The notes beneath the pieces were generated by a model. The model was not told the origin of the DNA. It did no database searches and saw only the letters and a program-made list of their open reading frames with translations. A DNA stretch of 64,000 bases, from assembly GCA_021396245.1 (NCBI GenBank), contig WNYE01000016.1, forward strand, positions 62,001-126,000, read 5' to 3'. The translations under genes were made by a program, and so were the position numbers. Of the stretch, positions 12,481 through 25,500 are shown one piece after another (positions within the stretch are counted from its first letter, which is position 1; every line of letters begins with the position of its first letter). This DNA comes from Sporothrix humicola. Its lineage: Eukaryota > Ascomycota > Sordariomycetes > Ophiostomatales > Ophiostomataceae.

Positions 12481-14847
12481 CATCGCCCAAGGGCGACACG
12501 TTGGGTCGGCTCATCACTCTTCGTCGGTATCTGCCGAAATACTGTCATTTTTCAAGGCCCTGCTGGATTGGGCCCTCATCCGTGCTCGTTTTATTCATCA
12601 GAGCCTTGACGAAAACGCAAAAGGGCTTACTGGTGGCTAATAGGCGTGAACTCATACACGGTATGTTTTGCCACATGTATTCTCAAGGAGGAGAGCCTGT
12701 GAATGCACTTCTATCCAGGAGCAGCGTGGAGCTTGTCGTCCAACGAAGCTGTCGGCGTCCATGTCTCCAAAGCATCACTCTTTGGTTCGACAAGAATTTC
12801 TTCTTCTTGGTCGTACACGCGCTGTCCAAGCAGGTCTATACGGCCCAGCCGACATGTTTCCTTTCTCCGATCCATCCCCGACCTCGAGGGAGCCAGAAGC
12901 TGGAAGCCACCTCATGTAATGCCCCTGAAAAAACTCTTAGTCGGAAAAATTGGGCGTTCAAAATAGTTTGCATGTCGTAATCCTTGGAAATCGGCTGTCG
13001 AGATCTCATTTCTGTAGTGATTCCATGGCGTGACCAGGGTACACTGAGATGTGACCTGACATTTTACAGCGCTCATCTTTCGATCCGGTTTTGCCCAGTG
13101 GAACTCTCCTCTGTGGCATGAAAAGCCGAGAAAACTTGACGTTGAAGGCCACAAAACTTACCCTGTGCAGCCATGTGCACCTCGTTTGTATTTTCCTTTC
13201 GCTGTTTGGAACAATAACTTGGACCATTCAAGGTGCATGCTGGTAAATGTATGTTCATGCGTCCAGTACCCGGTCATGCGAGGTGTTGGCTGCAGCAAAC
13301 GTCATATGAGGCCTTGCTGTAAGCCTTAAATATGCGCGGCCCAAATATGTTGAAGTTGTTGTGATTAGGCCAGTCCATAATTGCAAGGCCACCCACAATA
13401 GCTCCCGACAAATAGTGTGGTCACCAAACATGGAGCATTTCTCAGTCCATCCTCTTTGGTTGGTGGACAATGACGACCGGTGATATGATGGCCTGTCAAA
13501 AACCAAACGCTACAGTTGAGTACCTTTCGAGGTTGCATAGTGCCGGTAAGTAGCGGTCGGCGCTGGTTCAACGATGTCACAATCACCATGACCCGCAAAG
13601 GTACAACTTGGTGCAACCTCGTCTGCAATTCATAAAGTGCGTCCAGGCCACAGAGAAGACCGATTGTTGGCCGCCAAGGCAAGTTGGGGTGCGGAGGTGT
13701 TCGTACTCGCCCCGCAAGATTCTCTGGCCTTGCAAATATGGGCACACAGGCACGGGCACGGAGGTGATAGTGGATCGGAAAACCAGCCGTGTGCCTCCAT
13801 GCGTCGCGAGGATGGGTGCCGTCATATCGTGGACAATCCACATTTTTCTGTCGCCACCAAGATGTAGCAGTCCAACGTCATGGGCCCCGGTGATGTACAG
13901 GAACGTAGGGTGAAAGGTTCTCATAAAGGCCACATCGGCTCGAGCCACTTGTGTACACGCCCATAGGATCCGATCTTTTTCCTTTTATTTTTAGTCTGCC
14001 AAAGTGGTGGAAAAGGTCGATTATTGAGCACATAGGACTGTTCATGGCACTCCGGAGCAGGATATGCAATGCCGTATCGGTTTAGGCCGTGCCTGGTCAT
14101 ATTCACTGGTTCGGTGGCCAGTAATGGTCAAAGGATGTTCACCCGCTTTGGGAGATCGTAGGCACATCACTCGTTATCCTGACTCGATGTGCTGGGTCGA
14201 GTAGTCTTTTGAGGGGTCGCCAAAGATGGCCCGTTTTCGTCGGTTTTCGGTTGATACGAGGGGCTCTATGACATTTCCCGGTACTTTTCCTTCTTGACAA
14301 AGTGTACACATGACTTGGGCCGAGGAATGTCTTTGCAGTTCGTGCTATAGTTGTCACTGTCTAAGTGTTCCAGACGACATTCAAGGGCTCTCGAGAGTTG
14401 CAAAAACATCATAGTCGAGAACTTGAGTTGGGCGGCATTCAAGTACAACAGTTCCACTTTGTAGCTCAAAAGCACTCCTCTGATCTCGCGAAACTCGCAT
14501 TCTTATTTCGTGCTATCATCAATCCACTTTGGATACTCTTTTGAGATTGAGCTCTGTGCCGTCTGGGGCCATGAGATGTTGGCTTTAGGGATAACAAGTT
14601 CTCTCAGCCGCATACATCGGTCGAAATGACGTTTGAAATTTTGTGCATGAAAACCGCGCTTAGCTCTCTTAGCTTTCAACTGATGTTTCCTTTGCAAGGT
14701 TAACTGTTCGATTCAAGGGCCACGTTGCGATAAATTCAACCTCGTATTCTGATATGCCCGCGTGTATCTTTGTAAATTTTCAGATGCCTGTGTGGCTTTC
14801 TCCTCACTAGCCGTGATGTGATCGTAGCAGAGTAAGTGCCGTGTGCA

Positions 14848-16723
14848 TCAAATGCATCCATCATCTCTTCCTGTGCCGACAACGTATTGGGTAACATCGG
14901 TCTGAGTGGACACTGATGCGCAGACCGGCATGGTAGCGAGTGCGGTGGCCGTTACCGGGTTGATCTGTAATAATGACGGGCTCGTGTTGGTAATGGCATC
15001 GCTAGAGGCCTCGGCGGCACTTTCTTTTCTGAGTGCCACGATAAAGAAGTGGTGGGTACAGAGCAAAGTATAAGGTTCATCGATAAAGTTTAAGGTTGGA
15101 GCCCCTTCCGGCCAGCATGTTGTTGACGGTATCGTCTCGGTCGCTTTGGTCTGCAATGGAAGTAGTCCATGTAAGACCCGGATTTTCGGTGCCGACAGCA
15201 CCGCCGCCGTCATCGGATGGGCTGTCTGTGAAGAAGAGCTCGGAGCGACGGTCAACGGGCATATGCCGAATGGCAAGGCTATACACCAGAAATGGGTGGA
15301 TATGGGGATATGCAGGCTCGGCAAGTTTATTAGGCTTTGATGGGTCAACCTGGCGCACAAACATGGCCATGGTTCCATGCTGTGCAAGGGGCACGTTCGA
15401 TCGATCTGTCTCTTATTTGCCTTGTGGATCCAGTTGGTATTATTCTGATTCTTGTTGGCCGACGGCGAGGCAGGTTCATCCGAGAAACGGAAGCAGCCGC
15501 TGGAGGGTGGCGATGATCTCCATCGTTGCGGCATCAATGTTGATTCTGTTTCTTGGCCGGTAGGGGCGGAACATCATCCTTTACACTGCTTCAGCATAAT
15601 TGAGTTTGGGTTGACACCTGCGCGGCTGCCCACCTGTCAAAGTTTCTAGGTATCGCGCAAAGGTCATTGCAGAAACAGAATGTACCCCACGTCGTCGGGC
15701 TTGATGTGTTGTTCCAGAGTGAGCTGGGATCACACGCAATCCCGCCAACGTTTTCGATGACAAGCGCTCTCACCTCTTTGCACGCGCTGTGGCAGTTTTT
15801 AAATCTACCATACCGCCGTCAACTCTTTGGGCACGCAGCATATCCCGTATAGCAACCAAATATTTGGGTTGACGACACTGCCCATTCCGTGGATGCGATG
15901 TCCGATAGACAGGATAGAGGGTCTGGGAACTCAGTGTATTCGAGCTTGAATTGCCACCTGTAATTATGATCCGCCGCCGACACTCCGCCAGCCAAATAGT
16001 TTCCTTTGCGGGTACTTGCCAAGTGCATAAATGATGGAGGGACGTTGAGGACTGAGACATGAAAGACTCCCATTGTTCTGTTAGTCATGTTTGCCGTGCT
16101 GAATAGACTTGTCAGCACGGCGACATCCATCTCCTTAACGCTGATCTTGAATGTGCTTCACATGAAGCGCGTCTCAATGTTTAAGACTTCTGACTGTTCG
16201 CCATTCGAGACCAACGCAGTTGCCGGTTTATGATATATTAAGCACCGTTGGTGACAGTTCTCTTGAGGGGAAACGTGACGGCAACATACGGCTCTCCAAA
16301 CTGCGGCGTCTGTTGGACGAACCATGTTTGTAGCCCCGACTTTCCGCCGACGATATGGGCCGCCGATAATACCACCGGACAGCGGGAAGGGAACATCACA
16401 GGGTTGATATTCGAAGTTGCTGGCTGGCGGGCTCTTCTCGTTAGGCCGCGGCCGAGAGGTTCGGCGGTGTAGATTTTGACGAAGCAAATCCCTCTCGTAA
16501 GAGGGACCGCTGTGACGAGACAGGGAGGCCGGGCGTTACTGGAGACTGATTCCACGGGTAAAACCATTCTTCGGGTCTCGGGCAAGGGAATATCACCTGG
16601 ATGCTCGGATAGTTTCACTGGTGAGCGGCGGGTGATATGAAGCCTTCTGTCACGAAGTGTGACAGCACGCGGTACCCCGGGCTGGCTGCCTCTGATCAAT
16701 GGAGGCATCTGAGGCTGTGCCAA
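14848..16723 (-). pseudogene. decayed coding block of about 600 codons, unrecognised
   Basis: This is the best candidate for a long broken gene in the left block. On the minus strand, open stretches follow head to tail: 16238-16723 (161 codons, from an ATG), 15819-16130 (103), then segments across 15581-15860, 15077-15394 (105) and 14848-15120. They are separated by stops near 16.14-16.24 kb and by apparent frame changes near 15.88, 15.67, 15.46, 15.40 and 15.09 kb. Composition stays protein-like along the switching path (for example GNYLAGGVSAADHNYRWQFK near 15.98 kb). The breaks do not fit short GT-AG introns. No family is recognised. The opposite-strand frame at 15096-15563 looks like a shadow. 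Confidence 0.3.
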
Positions 16724-19184
16724 TGGGCCGCATAGACGAAAGTTGTGTCTGTTTGGCAGACGGGGACATAAAAAAAGAAATGCAGAGACTGATGTGTTTC
16801 TTCATGTCCTCTGCCAGTTGCCAGCCCTGTGATAACGAAGCCTTGTGTCACCAAAGGGCTTGTGTTTATCAACATGGATCGCCAGTATGGTGTTGACGCT
16901 ATCAAGTGTAAAATTACGATGCAAAGTACTCGGCTTTATCGCTCTGAATCTGCAAAAAAAGCCCCCACAAAACGTCGTCCATCCAGTTGACCGTTTGTTT
17001 TTTTGACGAACATCTGAAGCATAGGGGAGGGGGGGAGCCGGAGTAAGAAGGGCGAAGACCTCTGAGAGCCGAGAGCCCAGCCGTGCACGCTTCTGTGACG
17101 GTTTGTATTCGCAGCGGAAATAGCAAGGCACGAGGGGCTGCCCTGGACCTCCTGGCCAGGGCATGGGCAGGGCCTGCGGGACGCGAGGCGGGAGGAGTCG
17201 CGTCCGGGCCGAGCGAGCAAAGAGCGAGCAGAGCCACTAGCTACCGATACAAGACGACTAGTCGACTCATCGCATGTGCCCACTGGAAGAAACAATCGAC
17301 GAAAGATCATATTGGGCGGAGCGAACATTACACGAGCCAAGCACTCGGCAGGGGACTTGGGGCAGCCATGAACTGAGGGTATCGACGGGGAGTAGACGTG
17401 GTTGTTGACAACGGGCGAGACGGCCCTCATCACTTGTTCGGACGCAGGAATAATCCCTTGTCTGTCATCATGATCTGCGGCAATGTCTGTATGATTCGAA
17501 CTACTCCATTATTTATGAAAGCTGAGTGTTTTGTCACATAGCTAATGCCATTCCCATTGTTCTTGGAGGCTAGCCGATATGCTCGGCTGCTGCTACCAAA
17601 GTGTGGGTGGTGGTATGGTGTACATAGTTCAATGATGGTTTCGTGTTTTCATATCGAGGTTCTATGGCTGAGAATGGCTGGGACAGCGTGCACTAAAAGA
17701 ACATCGATTGTTTGCACAGCCTTTCTCGTGCTTGGACATGGATTCCTTTCAGCACTCTTGGTAGGTGCTAACAAGAGGGAACTATGTCTCGAACGTCCCG
17801 TTGGGCTGCAGCGGGTCAAATGACTTTTTTAAAATCATGTTGCTGTATCGAACGTCCAAATTTAATATCCACTCCTGGCCGGCGGCAGTCAACTCGTTCA
17901 CCGACCAGTCACCATTCCCAGTTCCGCCGCCAACGACACCCGGATAGCGACTGCATTCCTTACTCCAATCTTCTCGGGAACACGCCCCATGAATGGGTTG
18001 CCGTGTACATTATATATCATCTGCGATGCAAAGCCTTGTCGGAAAGTGACGTGCTCCAGACATGAGCTCCTTCATTGCATTCACGGCCCAGGCCGGCCAT
18101 CCCGGGAGAACTGATCGAACACGCCAGATCTTCTCCGATCCTTTCAGCGTAAAAACACGCCATGGGGATGTGTTTGGATTGATGTGTGGCAATTCACCTT
18201 GCTAGGTCCTTTGATGATCTTATCAACCTGTGTCAGTGTCAAGGAGACAAGTGCTGCATACCCAGACTTCCAGTAAATAAAACTTAGTTAGGGTCCACGC
18301 GGCAAGATTAAACGGGGTTCCCCAGTACTGTCCCTCAACATCGTAACTGGCGATTTCCCGGGAGAAGCTTGTGACGGATTTTAGTAGAGGCAAGATCGTC
18401 AAAAGTTAACGTGCCCGTTTGTCATGAAAGTCCCCCCTGGTGCGAGGATACGTAAGACTTTTGTCGTTCTGAGCATCCAACGGAATGTGTCCAGTTCGCA
18501 CAAGACGTCCAATGCCATGATGGACGGTGTTGAGACAACCACAGTCGGTGCCAGTCCCGCTGGCCCTTGAGGCCAATCTTTGCCAGGTTATCAGTCGCGA
18601 GTCCTTGGTATTCCCCTCGACAACAAGAACAGACAGCCTTGATGGACTGGCTTATAGCGGTAGATGTCCACTCCATGTCTCGGAGGGCCACATGAACGCG
18701 CTGCCTCGTTCCTGTCTTCCAACATCCCAGCAAGCGTGGATTCGGTGCGGGCCGACCGGTCCAGGTCCATAGGCCATCTAGCTGGCGATAGACGTCCCAT
18801 CCCACCAATGCTGCTCTTGCGCACGCGGCCTGTCGTCATCGAAAGGGATCCCCCACCAGGGCGCCGTCACAGATGAGGTCTGTCCAACGAGGCGAGACGG
18901 GGCCAGTGAAATATGTTTACCGCCAGGTTTTTGACTGATAATTCAATCTGCAAAATGGCTTGTCGGACAATGCGGACGCAAGTGATCTTTTTTCAGCATC
19001 AACTTTGTACCACAAGCTGTGCCTTCATACGGCTGAATTCGTGGTGTATTTGCTCGTCAACCCGGTGTCACATTTGCGTTTATCTCGAGTTTCCCGAGAG
19101 GACGGGTACAATTTGTGTATTCCGTCAAAGTAGTTTTATGAGCCGGCACATCCGTCGATAGTTCCACGGAGACATTGCCAATCT

Positions 19185-19577
19185 TTAAAACTGCTGAACT
19201 GCTGCCATTCCGCCCATGCCATGCATTTCACAGAGGTGTTTTGTCACTTGCGCCGGATGGAGAGCCTCAACCTGGCTGCAAATGGGGCGATGTTCAGCCG
19301 TTGGCCATGGTGCGGGACATGGCATCACACCGTGCATTTTGACGAGATGGACCGCAACATGTTGAACCAGGCGGTGCCGACTCACAGACTTGAACAGTCC
19401 GGGTGGGCTATCAAGGTCCTGCTCATGCAGGCAAAAGAGGCATCGAGAAGACAGCCTGGGTATATCTATAGCTGCTCGATTTGCAACTTGTAACTTTGTG
19501 GACGTTGCCATACAGAGCTCGTTCCCGCATTTGAGTAGAAAGCATGACTGGAACTTGCGGTCTCCTTGCACTACCAT
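19185..19577 (-). pseudogene. FluG/DUF3435-like C-terminal zinc-finger fragment
   Basis: A 130-codon minus-strand stretch shows two Cys/His pairs in the layout seen at the end of fungal FluG-domain (DUF3435) proteins: CLFC at residues 46-49 with H73-x3-H77, then CP-x-P from C87, C100, and H114-x4-H119 (bases about 19221-19442). In that family the tail reads CxFC...H...HL...CPxP...H...H. The body of such a protein is not visible upstream: 19423-20034 is open in another frame without recognisable motifs, so this is probably a decayed copy. DUF3435 proteins include tyrosine recombinases of fungal mobile elements. Whether this copy was one is inference. Confidence 0.35.
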
Positions 19578-20594
19578 GCCTCGTTGCCCAGAAAAATTGA
19601 AATGATATTGTATCTGCCCGCAACGCAGACCGGTCGTTTACATCCGGACTTCCATTGGTCGGTGGACACAGTCTGCCAATGGCCGGCATCCTCCTGTCCT
19701 GGGCAGCCACTTTTCCCGGCGATTCGACCAGCGCTGGGAAAAACAGACCAAAGATATGGACGTGGATTCGTCCCATGGGCGGGTTCCAGCCCATCGTCTT
19801 GGCTCGAAAATGTTCACTCTTTGGCGACTGCAAAGCGAGCTCAAAGTAGTATGGGAGGATGAACAGTGTCTGCACCTCCAAAGTTGCTCGAGTGATGGCC
19901 TTTGCTGCACAAAGGGTGATTCTCTTCAAATCCTTCTTGTTTGGCGAGTCATAATCACTCATTCTTGGTTTGTGTGTGGAGGAACATGAAACACAATCTC
20001 GGCGGCTGTGGTTGAGACTCCCGACCATCAACAAATCGCCCTTGCCAAGGTCATTTGTAGAGGGTATAATTTGTTCGTGCCCTCAGTTCCTGCAAAGGTT
20101 GCTCGCGGACTATTCATATAGCGGAATCCGCAGTCGAATGGCTCGATAGGGTGGACCGTACCTTGTTGGCCCCGTTCTGCCTGTGTACCCTTCATCGTTG
20201 CGTGTTTTTTGTGCCAACTTCTGCCACGTAGGTCTTGCCGGCACCCATAATGGGCTCTTCCAATCCGTAAGACAACTTACGTCTGTCCAGACTCGGTGAT
20301 CTCATTGTATGATTTCATCTGGTCGACTTCTTGACAAGGACGGGTCGTTTCAAAAGAAAATGGATGGGGTGGGACCTCGATTCACTCAGTGGAAGGTTGA
20401 CATCGCATTATGGCCCCATGGAAAGTGCATGGTGGCCAAATTTTAGGCCACGATGGAAAAGGCCAAGTTTTGGGTGTTGTTCATCCACGGTTTGTGCCTC
20501 TCTTGTGCGTTGTAGCAAAGAGGTATGCTATTCAGGCTTGGTTGGTCGAAGCTTGAGGCGCTGGATAAGTGTGTGTGGGTAGTCTGCCGAGTAC

Positions 20595-20900
20595 TCACAG
20601 CACAAAGTTTGGACTGGCAACATCGCAGCTTGACAAAATTTCACCTTGGTGAAGCTCTTGGGTGCAGCACAAGTTCAACATGACTGGTGCCGGTTGGCCA
20701 GCTCTGTCATCAAGATCAGAAATCCGTATACTGCGAGAATGCACCGTACACAGCCCCGGTAAACGGTAAAAGGTCCTATCTTCTCCGGACAGTGCCTCTT
20801 TCTCGACGGATTCATCGAAAAAGGCCGCGTCCCCGTCGGCCGTCGCGGCTGGTTGCTTGACAACGAGATATTCTTGATTCTGCTGGAGCAAACTCGCCAT
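20595..20900 (-). pseudogene. short open frame with good start context, or remnant
   Basis: A 101-codon frame begins at an ATG in the context CACCATGG and is acidic (residues 15-45 rich in D and E), with balanced composition to its stop. Upstream on the same strand, another frame (to 21244) is protein-like up to the point where this one starts. The pair therefore looks like one broken gene, with the ATG perhaps fortuitous. The family is not recognised. Confidence 0.25.
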
Positions 20901-22211
20901 GGTGCATGTCTAGGTAGCATCTCAAAGTCGATGGGTACAAAAGTCGATGTGGACGAAGTCGGATAATGACCTTGTTGGCCGAATCCAAACATAGACGCGG
21001 CAAGGAGGGAAAACGGGGAAATCGAGGAAATCGTGTGAGATTGTCGAATCGCCGCAGCGACGTACTGGGGGTGCGATGTGATTAATGCCATGATCTCAAC
21101 AAGGAGTCCCCCGCACATCCACTCCTCTTTGTCAAGCTGTGGCGAGTGTTGGCAGCTGCGGCAAAGATGGCGGGGGCGCGGCGGCGAGGACTGCTCGCAA
21201 GTGCTCGTGTCATGCAGATTTTTGCCTAGTGCGCTACAGATCATACTTTGGACTTCATGTGGTTTGTTGACTGTCCTTTCGGCAACGGAAGCAGAGCATA
21301 TACTGCCTCAAAAAATGGCCTCCATTTTTGCCGGGAAAACCCTTTCTCTCAAGGGCTTCACCGGGAAGACTGCGCCCTCCTCAGCCGTTACCGTAAGTTC
21401 CATAAAATCATACGGCCCGGCTTGAACATGGATTCTGTCATCAGTGTCAGTCTTGTGGTGAAATTTTTAAAGAGAGATCAAAAGAAGCAAGAATGGTCAC
21501 CTACAATAGTTACTGACTGTAGCTTGTTGGTCCAGCCAATGTCACCATTGAGGCACGAACCCTGACAGTTTTGGCCAAAAACACCGTCCATCTGATGGCA
21601 GTTGTGACAACGTCAAGGACGACGCAACACTGCACGCACTGCACGAGTCGTACTTAACGCACTGATTGCCAGCATAAAACTTTCTCAGCCCTTGTTATAG
21701 GCAAAGATAGCGTGCATCCTCTGCATCTGTGAGACAACCTTTTGTATGGCCGGTCGGCGCCATCCCAAAAGTCGTCGACTGTATGGGCTGGAAAGAGCGT
21801 TGGCTTGATGGATTTACCAAGCTTTTTGTGGGTGTGTCTGTGACTTGAGGCGTCGCTATCCAGCCTGGTTGATAGAATGCAGAATTTCTTGGGTCCCTCC
21901 TTTCTCGTTCATGCTGGGTTGTCCGTGCCATCAAACATTTTCAACACAAATTTGTCGTTGGACAGAAATAGGAGGTCAACTATGGTATCGCGCCTGTTTG
22001 CCGCGTCCATCACAGTCAAGTCAGTCGCAGGCCTTTCTCATCGTACAACGATGGTGTCGCATCTTGGGCACTTTGTGGGAGCTCATTCTACCAAGCGCGC
22101 AATAGTCTGGTTTCACAGCAAACCTCATCAAGCGCTCATCAGACCATATATGGTTTGAAGGGTTCCCCAGTGCGCCCCGTGTTCTAGCATGATGGTGTCC
22201 GTTGTTGAGTC

Positions 22212-22541
22212 TCATACTCCGGGCAGAAAATAGTACAAGGTCGGTGAGACTGCTTGATAGGCGCACCTTGTCCGGACACCTTGGCACCGCTCGCAGATGG
22301 CGCCCCGGCCGCGGACGCATTGGATGGGTTCGCCGTTGCTCGTCAGGCGAGAGAGACATTTGGTGCATGGCATGTCGTCGAAGATTATGTCTGCAGAAAC
22401 ATGGGTGGACGCAGATTGTAAGCTTTCGGGGTCCGGCTTCAAAGGTGCCCAAGTCGACATATTGGCAAGAACTCTTCTCGAATCCACCTTCAAGCTTTGT
22501 TGATACTGGCTTGATCTCGCATGTGTCTGAATGGCTTGCAA
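22212..22541 (-). pseudogene. fragment with fungal six-cysteine cluster
   Basis: A 109-codon minus-strand frame contains C59-x2-C62-x12-C75-x7-C83-x2-C86-x6-C93. Cysteine clusters of this general spacing occur in many fungal proteins of unknown function that are often near transposons. No other domain is visible and the frame is short, so it is taken as a remnant. A related-looking cysteine-rich stretch lies at 24545-24817 (minus). Confidence 0.3.
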
Positions 22542-25500
22542 GGCCGTGATGCAGTCTCTCTGGCAACCCTAATGACACAGCATGTCATCTTCACTTCCTG
22601 GTAATTTTGCCGTAGTCTCGAAAACATCGAACACTCGTAGTCATGTCCAGTAAAAAAGCAAAATGGCCTCGATGCGGCCAAGTAGGAAGCGGTCGACAAG
22701 GTCAAGAAGCAGATATTGCGGGCGCAAATGACATAAGACGACTCGTTTGCATGTGGTCAGCAAACAAACTGCAACACTGCCATCGCGACCGAAACGTGCA
22801 CATCGCTTAGATTAGAGTCATCTGAGAAAGGCCCTCTTACACGTTCACCTGATGAACAGAGCTCTCTGTCATCTGGCCCGTCTCATCGCTGGGCGACATG
22901 CTGACTGCCTGGTTGGCTGCGTTGTGAGAAGCGAGGCATCTTCTCGTCGAAAGCTGTCGGCGCATTCATGACATGCTCGTTAATTATGTCGTAAGCACCA
23001 TGCCTTGCCCACTCGTTGAAGTGCTTTTTTCTCTTCCATGCTGCTGCTTTGCTGCTGTGGGTGGAGAGTTGCGCTCTGTGATGCAACGGCTCGGTGAAGC
23101 CACGTGGATACACCAAGTCTTGGTCGCAGTAGTGAACGTTCCTACTTCTTAGTCATGTAGCACCCTCTCTGCCATCGACGAGCCGGTCGGCTTCGACCTT
23201 CTTGGCCGTGATTTCATCACTTCGGTGCATGTACTATGTGTGGTTCAGCCTGCAGTATATGACATGGCACCACTTGTTGACGATGGCCAAACAAAGTTGC
23301 GTTTTGCATCACTAGTCGTCCGGTCACGAGTTTTAACTGATCATCTTGACAGGAGGAATATTTTCCATGTCCAGCAGCGAGACGCCACCGACAGTGATGT
23401 GGTGGGAGTTTGTCCAAGGTGACTTCCCTAGTCGTATATGAGCAGGTTGATGGTGATGGTCATCAGTTTTCCCATTGTACTGGAGAGCTCCGCTAGATGC
23501 TTTGCACCCCTTGAACCCCATGGCGCGAGGGAGTTTCCAGCGTCACAACGCTGGTGTCGGTATCTCTGGAGATGAGGATGCCGATGTCTCCTGTCGACAA
23601 GCGATGCCGGTTGAAAGGTATTCTGCTACCGCATCGCATGTTGTTCTCACTGACCGGTAATGGAAAAATCTCACATCACCTTGCATGAAAAGAACAACAA
23701 TGTGCGGCTTTGTGCTGGGTGTCTCCTCAAATGATGATATGACCAGCTGTGAGAATCATACTCCAGGCTGTCCACTTCAACGCCTCCTCGGCTCCGTCGA
23801 ATTCGTCGTCAGTGCCACTGCCTTCCTCGGTTTCTCCGGCCTCGAACTTACAATCTGGTTTTGACACATCCTTGTATTTCTTAGTGTTGACCAAGTAAGG
23901 GCTCGGTGTCTTCGGAAATCGCACTGACAGTCAAAGTAGATGCCTTACAGGCATACCAGTCTTGTTGGAAATGATTCCGCGGGGTGGTGGAATTTGTGAC
24001 CGGCAGTAGAGTCTGTTTGTCTGGTTCGAGAACTGGTCATGATCCGTTCTTTTAAACTGGCGAGTCCAGCGTTTGACAACTCGATAAAAGGTTACGTCCA
24101 CTTTGTCGGACTTATTCTCTGAGCCGAGTGTTCCAGAGAGATTCGTCTAGTCTGCCAAACACTTGTTTGGGCCAGTATCTTTGGAACGACAAAGCTCAAT
24201 AATCTACCAAAACGTTAGAAGTGGGAAAATTGGAAAGCAAGGTAAAGAAACACATACAGTCTGGGTCCTTAGGTTTGCCCTTTGCGTTGAACAGCACTGA
24301 CGAACCAAAGCTCCTCTGGGTTGGTAGTTGCGTCAGAACAGCAAGCTCATTATCTTCCCCGGATACGTGTCTCGTAAGGCTGCCAGGTATACTGTGTCGT
24401 GGTAGTCTCTTCTCATTCGAGGTTTGACTTCACTTCCAGGCTTGACTGAGCTTTTGAGTGTGACGGTGCGATCAGACTTTGTCAGTCGCACTGGGATGAT
24501 GTGCGCAGCCTCCACCTGATCGGCTCACACACAGCGCTGGGCAATTACCTGTCAGCTGGTGCAACTGTACTGTGCACGATATCTGCAGAGGTAAGACTCT
24601 TTAGTCGGTACCAAATGTTGGAAATGTATGTGAATGTCATGCAGTGGGACTTCGCACGTCTGGGCTCCGAAAATGGATAGAAAATGCGATGAAGTTCGCA
24701 GGAGCATGTTACGCAGTTGGCGGCGTAGTGCCAACTGGCCCTTTGTGAGGAAATGTTTTGGCCATTCTCTAGAACACAGACCTCACAGCAAAGGTTGAGT
24801 GCCGTCATAACTCGCACTCCACATCGTTATCTGACAAGATAAAGCCGTGATGACTTGTGTATGTGGCCGGGCCGGACATCGGGCGCAGGCACGGCGGAAA
24901 TTCAAGTGTGCCTCGTGCACACGATCCACTCGTTGCGGCGCTCGACTTTACTCGGCGATATGTGCCTTCTTTGTTGAGAGCTTGGTCTGAGAGTAAACCG
25001 AATCTCTTGTTGATGCAAAGGGGCTCGGCCTTTTTGTGGCCATGGACTCGTGGTCAGCCAGAAAATGTTTGTTCTCCGACATGTCAGGGAAGGGGCAGCT
25101 ACTGCCGTCGCCTAGTGAAGATGTCATCTTGTTCTCGCTGCCTGCAGTAGTATTTTCCAGCGTGTAGGCACTGTCCCGCTCCTTTTCATAAGCTGCGAGC
25201 AAATAAATTGCCTTCACACATAGGGTGGACTTTATTCTTGGCAAGTTGAGCACATAACTCTGCGTAACAGTAGGCAATGAGGTGTAAGATTTGTCTGGGG
25301 CTGGGTCAAGTCTGGTGGGCGAGCACCGGACAAAACAAAGCTAATTCCCGAATCTCGGTGTTAGCGACAAGGGCCTTGGGGTCAAGGGTCTCATGCTGCG
25401 TTGAGAAAGTGCCCATGAACTTGGTGGCGTCCTGCCGTATGCACTTCTCTGAAAAGATCATGTCAAAGAAGGCCACGTCTTTGCCGCCCACCACGCATCA

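Noticed and set aside
12459..12980. 173-codon plus-strand frame as a gene
   Set aside because: No codon bias, start context or domain, and it lies opposite minus-strand sequence that looks more protein-like.
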